Source: Mycolicibacterium malmesburyense | GTDB lineage: Bacteria; Actinomycetota; Actinomycetes; Mycobacteriales; Mycobacteriaceae | Direction: 5' to 3' | Length of the DNA: 64,000 nucleotides | Assembly: GCF_001050015.1 (NCBI RefSeq) | Contig: NZ_CVTB01000166.1 | Location: 1-64,000, forward strand | Shown: positions 32,536-39,814 of the stretch, piece by piece | Numbering within the stretch: position 1 is the stretch's first letter | How the letters are laid out: each line of letters starts with the position of its first letter | Notes under the pieces: generated by a model | The model's input: the letters and a program-made list of their open reading frames with translations, nothing else | Told to the model about the DNA's origin: nothing | The model's database searches: none | Made by a program: the position numbers and the translations under genes

Positions 32536-32769
32536 TTACGCGGTGTTTGCGCGGTCGTCCTTCGCCTTCTTCGCAGCCTCACGCTCGGCAGTCCACTTCG
32601 TGAACTTCGCCTTCAGCGGAGCCACGTCCTTATTCGCAAACGTGTAGCGCGAGCCCGACCCGACGCCTTGCGACGTTGCGCGCAGGAACACGCGCAGGGT
32701 CTTGGGGTCGGTGCCCAGGCGTTCGGCGAGGGCCTTGGTGGACAGCGTGTTGTCGGCGGGTGTGGTCAT
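32536..32769 (-). CDS. Small HTH-like DNA-binding protein
   Basis: 77 residues from ATG at 32769, with AAGGAG upstream on the minus strand. The N-terminal part (LSTKALAERLGTDPKTLRVF) reads like a helix-turn-helix, followed by GSGSRYTFANKDVAPLKAKF and a lysine/alanine-rich helix. Similar small proteins occur in mycobacteriophages; role unknown. It lies beyond the restriction gene and could control it or the right end of the element. The upstream in-frame extension lacks a good start. Confidence 0.7.
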   Translation of the reverse strand: MTTPADNTLSTKALAERLGTDPKTLRVFLRATSQGVGSGSRYTFANKDVAPLKAKFTKWTAEREAAKKAKDDRANTA

Positions 32770-32993
32770 TGTCGTGCTCCTTTCGGTTGGGTGTGAGCAC
32801 GATAAGAGACTTCGTGCGCGAGTCCAAAAGCCTCTGAGCGACACCGCAGTGACGACTTGTGTCGAAGTGCCTCGGGGCCTCGATCCCCTCGGTAGAGTCC
32901 CACCTGGGAAGAGGAAACCCGTCCTGCGTGCGCGGCGGATAGACACTATCCATCACTCGGTGGGCAGTGCCCTACGCACGAAGGGAGAGAGTC

Positions 32994-33056
32994 ATGGAAC
33001 CAACTTCTATGGCTCTCCTGCTGCTCATCCTCGTGGTGATCAGCCGGATTGTCTGA
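32994..33056 (+). CDS. Possible 20-residue hydrophobic peptide
   Basis: MEPTSMALLLLILVVISRIV, preceded by a strong ribosome site (AAGGGAGAG, 32980-32988). A single membrane helix with a basic residue near its end, resembling type I toxin peptides or small phage membrane peptides. It lies 187 bp inside the right boundary. Too short for coding statistics; the strong ribosome site is the main support. Confidence 0.35.
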   Translation: MEPTSMALLLLILVVISRIV

Positions 33057-33243
33057 CCACCAGCGCCCGGCCGGAGTGATCCGACGGGCGTTCGGTCGTT
33101 CTACGGTGGGTGCACCAGCGTGTCACATGGGTGTCACAAGTCGCGCCGAACCGGCTTGATGCGCGTCGGACGCGATCGAACGCCCGCTCCTGCAAGACGC
33201 GCGTAGATCGAACCGCGATGAACACGGTTGACCTGCACTTATG

Positions 33244-33289
33244 TGCCTCCGGAGCAGAAGGCCGCAGGTTCGAATCCTGCCGGGGGCAC
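33244..33289 (+). repeat. attR: 46-bp direct repeat of the tRNA-Arg 3' half
   Basis: Identical to 23452-23497. The two bases after it, CA, complete an encoded ACCA end (33288-33291), unlike the left copy, which is followed by TTTT. There is no 5' tRNA half here, so this copy is not a functional tRNA. It marks the right end of the element. The 96 bp that follow up to the SDR gene hold nothing recognisable. Confidence 0.95.
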
Positions 33290-33385
33290 CAGCATCAAAG
33301 CAATCGGCGGCTCAGCCGTGCGCCTTCCTTCTTCAACTCGCCGCGGCTCAGCGCGTATGGCGGAACTGCACGTGTTCGGATCGCG

Positions 33386-34276
33386 TCACAGCGGCAGAGT
33401 CGTACCGGTCTCCTTCTCGGCGAACTCCCACAACCTCCTGGCGTCGTCGTAATCGCACGCCACCGCGCCCCGGCCACTCAAGGTCGGCCCACCCTTCAGG
33501 CCGTACCTGCTGTCGATGCCGACGTAGCTGCCGGGTGGGATCGGCTCGGTGATGCAGTACAGCGTCGGCGCCGCGCCCGCGTCGAGGTCGTTGGCGAGCA
33601 CCCGGGCCACCCCCTTGACCACTCTGTGAAACGCGGCCATCACCGGCTTTTCGGAGACGTTCGACAAGTTCGACGCCACCCACCCGGGATGCGTCAGGTA
33701 GCTGGTGATCGGCGACCCGGCTTCGCGCAGACGGCGATCGAGTTCGAGACCCCATAGCATCACCGCGAGCTTCGAACGGGCGTACGCCGGGAACGCCGAC
33801 CACTTTCTCGTGCGCAGATGCGGGTCGTCGAAGTTCAACGTCGCCGACTTGTGCGCGTCGGAGCCCACGTTGATGATTTTCGACCGCACCCGCCCGAAGA
33901 GCAGGTTCGTCAGCGCGAACGGCCCGAGGAAGTTGGTGCCGAGTGTCATTTCGAAGCCGTCCACGGTCTCGCGCCGGTTCTGCGCGACCAGGCCCGCGTT
34001 GTTGATGAGGATGTCGACGTCGCCATCGAACAACTCGGGGAAGGCCTTCACCGACGACTGATCGGCCAGATCGAGTTTGACCACCGCCGTGTCCCCGCCC
34101 ATCTCCGCCGCGCGTTGCGCGCCGAGCTCGACGTTGCGCACCGCGAGGATCACGTGGGCACCGGCCGCGGTCAGCGCCCGCGCCGTCGCCAGCCCGACCC
34201 CGTTCGTCGCGCCGGTGACGATGATCCGTTTCCCGCTTAGATTGCCGAGCCGGCTCGGCGACCAGTTCGTAGCCAC
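33386..34276 (-). CDS. Short-chain dehydrogenase/reductase
   Basis: 296 residues. Classical SDR: cofactor motif TGATNGVG at about residues 20-27, NNAG near 91-94, catalytic serine in INVGSDAH and YxxxK in AYARSK. The Arg in AVRNVELG after beta-2 suggests NADP(H). Substrate unknown; the HPGWVASNL segment resembles the retinol dehydrogenase/oxidoreductase group common in mycobacteria. First host gene to the right of the element. Confidence 0.9.
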   Translation of the reverse strand: MATNWSPSRLGNLSGKRIIVTGATNGVGLATARALTAAGAHVILAVRNVELGAQRAAEMGGDTAVVKLDLADQSSVKAFPELFDGDVDILINNAGLVAQNRRETVDGFEMTLGTNFLGPFALTNLLFGRVRSKIINVGSDAHKSATLNFDDPHLRTRKWSAFPAYARSKLAVMLWGLELDRRLREAGSPITSYLTHPGWVASNLSNVSEKPVMAAFHRVVKGVARVLANDLDAGAAPTLYCITEPIPPGSYVGIDSRYGLKGGPTLSGRGAVACDYDDARRLWEFAEKETGTTLPL

Positions 34277-34350
34277 CGCATGAGGTTAGCGACGGTCCCG
34301 ACCCCGGTAGTCGTTGACACGACACATCGGTGCTGGTTGTCTACTCGCCG

Positions 34351-34794
34351 ATGAGCGACTCCGCCCGCGAGATCGAGAATCTCGTCTACGCCTATGCCGA
34401 GCGAATGGACGCCGGCGACCTCGACGGCGTCGGCGCTCTGTTCGCCCGCGGGCGCATCCACGCCGTCGAGAACGGGCCGCCGGAGACGGTTTTCGAGGGT
34501 GCGACCCGGGCGCGAGAGATGTTCGAGATGGCCGTGCGCCTCTATGACGACGGCACGCCGAAGACCAAACACCTCACCACCAACGTGACGGTGGACGTCG
34601 ACGAGGAAGCCGGTACCGCCCGCGGTAGCGCGTACTACTGCGTCACTCAGGCGACACCGGACCTACCGCTGCAGGCCATCGTGACCGGTCGCTATCGCGA
34701 CACCTTCCACCGCATCGACGGCACATGGTGGTTCGACAGCCGCACCATCTTCATCGACCAGGTCGGCGACACCAGCCACCACCTGAAGTTCTAG
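34351..34794 (+). CDS. SnoaL-like (NTF2 fold) family protein
   Basis: 147 residues from ATG at 34351 (MSDSAREIENLVYAYAERMD). Typical SnoaL_4 layout: N-terminal helices with DAGDLDGVGALFA, then beta strands ending WWFDSRTIFIDQVGD. These domains act as small hydrolases, isomerases or dehydratase-like enzymes, often on steroids or polyketides; no specific role can be assigned. Divergent from the SDR gene, with 74 bp between. Confidence 0.8.
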   Translation: MSDSAREIENLVYAYAERMDAGDLDGVGALFARGRIHAVENGPPETVFEGATRAREMFEMAVRLYDDGTPKTKHLTTNVTVDVDEEAGTARGSAYYCVTQATPDLPLQAIVTGRYRDTFHRIDGTWWFDSRTIFIDQVGDTSHHLKF

Positions 34795-34810
34795 GCGGGG
34801 ACGCCCCGGG

Positions 34811-35071
34811 TCACCTCCACCACTTCCAGGGCTTGTCCCAGTGTCCTGGCGGCGGCACGCCGGGGATGTGGGCGATATGCCCTGGCGGCACCTTCGGGAC
34901 GTGGACATGCACCGGTGGCGGCCCTGGAATGTGGACATGCCCGGGTCCCGGCGGATCCCACCGCCAGTCGTCGGCGGCGGCCTGACCCGCGCTAAGTCCG
35001 ACAGAGGCGACTCCCAGCGCACCGGCCATCACGGCTCCGGCCGCAAACCTCTTGAATCCTGTCATCGTCAT
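34811..35071 (-). CDS. Small secreted His/Pro-rich protein
   Basis: 86 residues from ATG at 35071, with GAAAGGAAT upstream. A signal peptide (MTMTGFKRFAAGAVMAGALG..., cleavage after about AGQAAA, residue 33) leads to a mature part of about 50 residues rich in Pro, His, Gly and Trp (PGHVHIPGPPPVHVHVP), ending WKWWR. The histidine pairs could bind metal, but no function is known to me. Convergent with the SnoaL-like gene. Confidence 0.8.
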   Translation of the reverse strand: MTMTGFKRFAAGAVMAGALGVASVGLSAGQAAADDWRWDPPGPGHVHIPGPPPVHVHVPKVPPGHIAHIPGVPPPGHWDKPWKWWR

Positions 35072-35204
35072 CGTGATTCCTTTCGGCGATCTGCCCCCGC
35101 CGCTGCTGTGGACGCTCCATCTTGCGGTCCAACGCGACGCGACCCTCACGACTTCCCCGACGGCTCCATACTGCCACTGCGGCGATCCCCGCCGCCAACC
35201 GCCC

Positions 35205-36101
35205 CTACCGAGCGAACTCGCTGACCACCTCGGCGGCCCTGCGCACCTGATCGACGTCGGAACTGGTTGGAATCAGGTGAATCTCGTCGGTGCCGATGCC
35301 CTCGAACCGGTGCAAAACCTCGGAAAGTTCCTGCTCACAGCCCGCCCATCCCGTCGTCGGAGCCATGGCGTCGACGATGTCACCGGGGATCCAGTTCATA
35401 TAGCGCCGCAGATGGCGGTGCACCTGCTCACGCGGTTGATCGCCCTCGCCGATCGCGAACCAGAACGACGTCGCCAGGTGCGGTGCGGGCTTACCGGCCT
35501 CGGCCCACGCGGTGCGGGCCACGTCGAACAGCTCGTTCTGCCGGTCGACGTCGAGATCCAGCGTCGTGCCCGCAAGGCCGTCCGCCCATGAAGCCGCGCT
35601 GCGCACCGTCTTCGGCCCGATCGTGCCGACCAACAATGTCGGCCCCAGCGGCTGCACCGGCGCCGGTCCGACCGGAAGGACGGATTCGGTGACTTTCTCC
35701 CCCGCCCAGACCCGTCGCATGACCGCGACGCGATCGGCCATCCCCCGCATGGTCTGGCTCGCGGGGTCGGCGCCGACCGCGCGGTAGTCCTCTTCCCTGC
35801 CGCCCACGCCGAGGCCGACGGTCAGCCGTCCGCCGCAGAGCATGTCGCCGGTGGCCAGCGCCTTGGCCAGCATCACGGGGTCGTGCAGCTGAGGGACCAC
35901 GACGGTGGTCACCAGTCTCACCCGCTCGGTCCAGGCGGCGAGCGCCCCGAGCAGCGTCAGCGAGTGCGGGTTGTCGAACGCGACGCGCTCTCCCCAGCAC
36001 AGTGACGAGAACGGTCCGTCGTCGGTGGCCCGGGCCCAGGTCTCGAGCGTCGCCGCGTCGAGATCGGCTTCCATGACCGGCATCGTCATCCCGATTTGCA
36101 C
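35205..36101 (-). CDS. LLM-class (luciferase-like) F420- or flavin-dependent oxidoreductase
   Basis: 298 residues from GTG at 36101 (VQIGMTMPVME), chosen because this strand opens the family's TIM barrel. Further signs are VRLVTTVVVPQLHDPVMLAK, the glycine-rich RLTVGLGVGGREEDY and the C-terminal LSEVLHRFEGIGTDEIHLI. Many mycobacterial members use F420. Substrate unknown. Divergent from a VOC gene, with 36 bp between starts. Confidence 0.88.
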   Translation of the reverse strand: MQIGMTMPVMEADLDAATLETWARATDDGPFSSLCWGERVAFDNPHSLTLLGALAAWTERVRLVTTVVVPQLHDPVMLAKALATGDMLCGGRLTVGLGVGGREEDYRAVGADPASQTMRGMADRVAVMRRVWAGEKVTESVLPVGPAPVQPLGPTLLVGTIGPKTVRSAASWADGLAGTTLDLDVDRQNELFDVARTAWAEAGKPAPHLATSFWFAIGEGDQPREQVHRHLRRYMNWIPGDIVDAMAPTTGWAGCEQELSEVLHRFEGIGTDEIHLIPTSSDVDQVRRAAEVVSEFAR

Positions 36102-36137
36102 GACGGCGATTCTGGCACGGCTGGCAGCATGAGGGGC

Positions 36138-36551
36138 ATGGCGATCACCACCGCGTCCATCGCGCACCTCCGGCTGACGGTCACCGACATCGAACGGTCG
36201 CGGGAGTTCTACGAGTCCGTGTTCGGCTGGCGCGTGTTCATCGAGCTTCCGGAGGGCGCCGACGCCGCCACCCGCGAGGCACTGAGCTTTCTGTACGGCG
36301 GCGTCATCTACGACCTCGGCGGCGTCCTGGTGGCTCTGCGGCCCGTGGGCACCGACCCCTTCGACGAGAACCGCACTGGCCTCGACCATGTCGCTTTCCG
36401 CCTGACCAGCAAGGACGAACTCGATTCCGCGGAAAGCCATCTCGACAATCTCGGAATCGCCCACGAGCCGATCAAGGACATCGGCCCGATGTACATCCTC
36501 GAGTTCCGCGATCCGGACAACATCGCGCTGGAGTTGAGCGCCCCCAAGTGA
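36138..36551 (+). CDS. VOC/glyoxalase family protein
   Basis: 137 residues from ATG at 36138; an ATG 9 bp upstream is possible. Two beta-alpha-beta-beta-beta modules: IAHLRLTVTDIERSREFYES and GLDHVAFRLTSKDELDSAES. Candidate metal ligands are H in IAHLRL, H in LDHVAF and E in ALELSAP. Could be a dioxygenase, isomerase or resistance-type protein; no specific assignment. It ends 4 bp before the convergent NMO gene. Confidence 0.8.
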   Translation: MAITTASIAHLRLTVTDIERSREFYESVFGWRVFIELPEGADAATREALSFLYGGVIYDLGGVLVALRPVGTDPFDENRTGLDHVAFRLTSKDELDSAESHLDNLGIAHEPIKDIGPMYILEFRDPDNIALELSAPK

Positions 36552-36555
36552 TCCT

Positions 36556-37566
36556 TCAGGTGAGCCTTCGCATGATGTCGGCCACCGGACCCGGCGCGGC
36601 CTCATGAAAGCCGGTGCCCGCCCATACGTTGACACCGTGGGGATCGCCCGCGCGCACGGCCGCCGCTCGCAGCGGGCTGGTCAGGTAATGCACCTCGGGG
36701 TAACCCAACGGCGCTTGCTCTTCGTGATCGTCGACGAACCGGTTCCGTAGGCCGCGCGCGTAACGGCCCGAGAACGCCTTCGTCACAACGGTTTCGGCGA
36801 AGGCACCGTCTCGGAGCGCGGCACGGTGCACGGCGCTGCTGCCCGATTCGTCCGCGAGGAGAAATGCGGTGCCCAGTTGTGCGGCCACCGCACCCGCGGT
36901 TCGCACCCGGTCGACGTCGTCGGCGCTCATGAGGCCTCCCGCGGCGACGACGGGCACCTCGACGTCCGCGACCACCGCCGCGAGCAACTCGTCCAACGGG
37001 ATTTCGGACGGACGTGCGGTCGGGTTGAAGGTACCGCGATGGCCTCCCGCCCCGGGACCCTGCACGGCGACCGCATCCACCCCGCGCTCGACCGCCTGAC
37101 GCGCCTCGGTCGTCGTCGTCACGGTGCCCACCGTGGTGATGCCCGCCGCACGCAACCGCTGTACCTCGGCGGCGCTGGGCAGGCCGAAGGTGAATGACGC
37201 CACCGCGGGCTTCAGATCGAGCAGAACGTCGAGTTTGGCCGCCCAGTCGTCGTCGTCGAATCTCGGCTCCCCCAGCATGGCGCCGTAGCGTTCGGCATCG
37301 GGCCGCAGAGCGGTGGCGTATTCAGCGATCACCTGGGGTGTGGCCGCAGATGGTTGCGGGACAAAGAGATTGGCACCCAACGGACCGGTGGTCAGACTCT
37401 GGGCCGCGGTGATGCGGTCGGCGAACGCCTGCGCGGTGAGATAGCCGCCGGCCACGAATCCCAAGCCGCCGGCCGTGCTGCCGGCCGCGGCCAGTTCGGG
37501 TGTCGACGGGCCGCCGGCCATCGGTGCGACGACGATCGGGGCGGTGAGGTCGCGCAGATCGAACAT
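36556..37566 (-). CDS. Nitronate monooxygenase family protein
   Basis: 336 residues from ATG at 37566. FMN TIM barrel of the 2-nitropropane dioxygenase family: IVVAPMAGG at the start, GGLGFVAGGYL, the central AVAVQGPGAGGHRG with the catalytic-type His, and PVVAAGGL for phosphate binding. It oxidises alkyl nitronates or acts as a related flavin oxidase. Its start overlaps the stop of the upstream acetyltransferase gene (TGATG), so they form a pair. Upstream in-frame sequence overlaps that gene and is excluded. Confidence 0.9.
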   Translation of the reverse strand: MFDLRDLTAPIVVAPMAGGPSTPELAAAGSTAGGLGFVAGGYLTAQAFADRITAAQSLTTGPLGANLFVPQPSAATPQVIAEYATALRPDAERYGAMLGEPRFDDDDWAAKLDVLLDLKPAVASFTFGLPSAAEVQRLRAAGITTVGTVTTTTEARQAVERGVDAVAVQGPGAGGHRGTFNPTARPSEIPLDELLAAVVADVEVPVVAAGGLMSADDVDRVRTAGAVAAQLGTAFLLADESGSSAVHRAALRDGAFAETVVTKAFSGRYARGLRNRFVDDHEEQAPLGYPEVHYLTSPLRAAAVRAGDPHGVNVWAGTGFHEAAPGPVADIMRRLT

Positions 37567-38093
37567 CAGCGCACCGCCTTGGCGAAGAGCAGGCAGTCCT
37601 GCGGTTCGTCGCTGATGTTCGGTAGCACCGTGTAGCGAACCAGGCGCCCTTCCAGGCTGAGTCCGTTGCGTGCGAGCAGGTTCGCCGATGCCTCGTTGTC
37701 GACGTGGCAGTACGCCGAGATCCGGTAGACGGTCGGATCGCGATGCGCCTTGTCGAACAGCAGCTGCACCGCCTCGGACATGAAACCCTGCTTCCACCAC
37801 GGCCGGCCCAGGTAGTAGCCGAAGTCGATGTGGTGCGGTTGCGGTCGCCGCCAGCCGATCGCTCCGATCGGGCCGTCGCCGCGCACTTCGATCACCCAGG
37901 TGGTCTCGCCGCCGGTGTTGAACACCTCGGTGAGGACGCGTCGGGTCTCGCCGACGTCGCGGTGTGTTCGCCATGCCATGTAGTGCGTCACCTCCGGGTC
38001 GGACGCCACCCTTTCGAAGAGGGGTTCCGCGTCGCCGAGGGCCGGCGCGCGCAGCGTGATCCTCCGGCCGCTGAGAACCTCGATGTCCGCCAT
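37566..38093 (-). CDS. GNAT family N-acetyltransferase
   Basis: 175 residues from ATG at 38093 (MADIEVLSGRRITLRAP). RimJ/RimL-type GNAT: RPPALGD-like entry segment, GPIGAIGWRRPQ, YYLGRPWWKQGFMSEA (acetyl-CoA binding) and ANLLARNGLSLEGRL. Likely acetylates a protein N-terminus or small amine; target unknown. Coupled with the downstream NMO gene and divergent from a VOC gene (55 bp). Confidence 0.88.
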   Translation of the reverse strand: MADIEVLSGRRITLRAPALGDAEPLFERVASDPEVTHYMAWRTHRDVGETRRVLTEVFNTGGETTWVIEVRGDGPIGAIGWRRPQPHHIDFGYYLGRPWWKQGFMSEAVQLLFDKAHRDPTVYRISAYCHVDNEASANLLARNGLSLEGRLVRYTVLPNISDEPQDCLLFAKAVR

Positions 38094-38148
38094 ACCCCCA
38101 TCGTGCATCGTTTGTCGACGCACGGCCGCGGTGGTTGACTGAATCGGT

Positions 38149-38541
38149 ATGGCCATCACGTTCAACCACACGATCGTGGCCGCGAAGGACCGCGAGGAGT
38201 CCGCCCGGTTCGTCACCGAGCTGTTCGGGCTGCCGCCCGCCAGAGAGTTCGGCCATTTTCTGGTCGTCGACCTGGCGCACGACGCCAGCCTCGACTACGC
38301 CGAGGTCGGGCCCGAGGAGCAGATCCGTCCACAGCACTACGCATTCCTGGTCTCCGAGGACGAATTCACCGAGATCTACGACCGCATCCGGTCGCGGGGT
38401 CTGCAGCACTGGGCCGACCACCGGGGCATGCGGGAGGGCGAGATCAACCACAACGACGGCGGTCGCGGCGTCTACTTTCAGGACCCGGCCGGTCACTATC
38501 TCGAAATCATCACCCGGCCTTACGGATCCGGCTCGGGTTGA
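38149..38541 (+). CDS. VOC/glyoxalase family protein
   Basis: 130 residues. One VOC domain: FNHTIVAAKDREESARFVTE, then HYAFLVSEDEFTEIYDRIRS and GRGVYFQDPAGHYLEIITRP. Candidate metal ligands are H7, H in QHYAFL and E in YLEII. Catechol-dioxygenase-like or glyoxalase-like; function not assignable. Convergent with the Rrf2 gene, ending 57 bp before its stop. Confidence 0.82.
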   Translation: MAITFNHTIVAAKDREESARFVTELFGLPPAREFGHFLVVDLAHDASLDYAEVGPEEQIRPQHYAFLVSEDEFTEIYDRIRSRGLQHWADHRGMREGEINHNDGGRGVYFQDPAGHYLEIITRPYGSGSG

Positions 38542-38597
38542 TTCGCCAGGCCAGTAGGTCGAGGGATAGCGGCGCGGGGTGCCAAGCGGCGACGACG

Positions 38598-39074
38598 CTA
38601 GTGGAGCGAGTGGCCGCGCTGGGTCTCCTGGTCGCGGTAGTCGTCGGCGAGCTTGCGGACGTGTTTGGGCAGCGCGTCGGCGGCCACGTCGGCAAGGCTC
38701 GTCTGTTCGAGTACGGATCGCATGCTGGCGCGCAGCGCCCGCCAGACGTCGGTCAGCGGCGTTGTCGGCCCGGTGTACGGAAGGTCCCCGAGCCCGATGT
38801 CGCGCACGCTGGCGAGCGGGCCGTCAATACAGCGCAGCACGTCGGCGAGGCTGATGTCCTTCGCCGGACGGGCCAGTTCGTAACCGCCATCCCGGCCGCG
38901 ATGGCTGCGGACGAGGCGGTCGGTTCGCAGCGCCGCGAGGATGTCGACGAGGAACTGCGGTGGGATGCCCTGCGCCTTGGCGAGGTCGTCGGTGGTCACG
39001 AGGACACCGGACTCGGCCGTCGCGAGTTGGACCATCGCGCGGACGGCGTACTCAGCTTTGGCCGACATGCGCAT
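38598..39074 (-). CDS. Rrf2-family transcriptional regulator, candidate regulator of sulfate assimilation
   Basis: 158 residues from ATG at 39074 ([14 protein letters not shown]), matching Rv1287; an upstream TTG at 39086 is less likely. Winged HTH of the Rrf2 type ([33 protein letters not shown]). Only one cysteine is present (LRCIDG), so the three-cysteine iron-sulfur site of IscR/NsrR is missing, as in CymR. It follows cysQ-cysNC-cysD directly, which points to control of sulfur metabolism. Confidence 0.88.
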   Translation of the reverse strand: MRMSAKAEYAVRAMVQLATAESGVLVTTDDLAKAQGIPPQFLVDILAALRTDRLVRSHRGRDGGYELARPAKDISLADVLRCIDGPLASVRDIGLGDLPYTGPTTPLTDVWRALRASMRSVLEQTSLADVAADALPKHVRKLADDYRDQETQRGHSLH

Positions 39075-39082
39075 GGTTTCAG

Positions 39083-39814
39083 TCAATCACGCGTGACGGC
39101 GAGCACCGCTCCGGCGAGCTCGGGTCGGCAGACGACAAGGTCGGGCAGCAGCGGGTCGCGCCGGTTGTAGCGCAGCGCCGAACCGTCGATGCGGGAGGTG
39201 TGCAAACCTGCGGCGCGGGCGACGGCGACGGGTGCCGCCGAGTCCCACTCGTACTGCCCGCCCGCGTGCACGTACACATCGGACAGGCCCTGCACGACCG
39301 AGGCCACTTTCGCTCCAGCCGAACCCATCTCGACCAATGTGCCGCCGAGCGCGTCGCGCACCGCGAGCGCGATCGCCGGCGGCCGCGTGCGTGACACCAC
39401 GATCCGCGGCTTCTCGGGCGCGGCGGGCGGTGGGCTCACCTCGGGCGTGGCCAACGTGATGCCTTGTGCGGGAAGCGCGATCGCGCCCGCGGCCAGTTCG
39501 CCCCGTTCCCACAGTGCGACGTGCACGGCCCAGTCGTCGCGCCCGATCTCGGAGAACTCTCGGGTGCCGTCGAGGGGGTCGACGATCCAGACGCGTTCGG
39601 CACTCAGGCGGACAGGGTTGTCGGCGCCCTCCTCCGACAGCACGGCGTCGCCGGGCCGCTCGGTCGCCAGCGCTTCCATCAGGAAGTCGTGGGAACGCTT
39701 GTCCCCAGTCGCTTTTCGCTCGGCGGCCGAGGCGTCTTCCAGCTCGGCGCGGACGTCGAGCAGAAGCTTTCCGGCCGCCGTGGCTAGCCGGGCGGCGAGC
39801 TCGTGATCGCTCAC
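39083..39814 (-). CDS. cysQ: CysQ-like 3'-phosphoadenosine 5'-phosphate phosphatase
   Basis: 243 residues. Inositol monophosphatase superfamily: EE in VLSEEGAD and DPLDGTREF at about residues 79-87 bind metal, and [15 protein letters not shown] is the C-terminal signature. It would hydrolyse PAP or PAPS, recycling by-products of sulfation. Its start overlaps the cysNC stop by 4 bp. In M. tuberculosis the known cysQ (Rv2131c) is elsewhere, so clustering here supports the assignment. Confidence 0.88.
   Translation of the reverse strand: MSDHELAARLATAAGKLLLDVRAELEDASAAERKATGDKRSHDFLMEALATERPGDAVLSEEGADNPVRLSAERVWIVDPLDGTREFSEIGRDDWAVHVALWERGELAAGAIALPAQGITLATPEVSPPPAAPEKPRIVVSRTRPPAIALAVRDALGGTLVEMGSAGAKVASVVQGLSDVYVHAGGQYEWDSAAPVAVARAAGLHTSRIDGSALRYNRRDPLLPDLVVCRPELAGAVLAVTRD

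Larger units (their letters stand above)
23452..33289. mobile_element. Integrated phage-satellite-like element of about 9.8 kb in tRNA-Arg
   Basis: Bounded by 46-bp direct repeats of the tRNA-Arg 3' half. Contents in order: tyrosine integrase, XRE repressor, excisionase-like HTH protein, HNH nuclease, RepA-like ATPase, iteron array, two small proteins, HK97-type capsid protein, acidic protein, second HNH, methyltransferase, restriction endonuclease, small HTH-like protein. Portal, terminase, prohead protease and tail genes are absent. This gene set and size recall phiRv1/phiRv2 and phage satellites that borrow helper functions. Intergenic stretches are more AT-rich than the flanks. Confidence 0.9.

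Noticed and set aside
23452..33289. CRISPR array or toxin-antitoxin operon inside the element
   Set aside because: No regularly spaced direct repeats with unique spacers are present; the only regular repeats are the 8-bp iterons. No two-gene toxin-antitoxin pair was recognised.
33244..33316. Second functional tRNA-Arg gene at the right end
   Set aside because: Only the 3' half is present; the 5' acceptor strand and D arm are missing.
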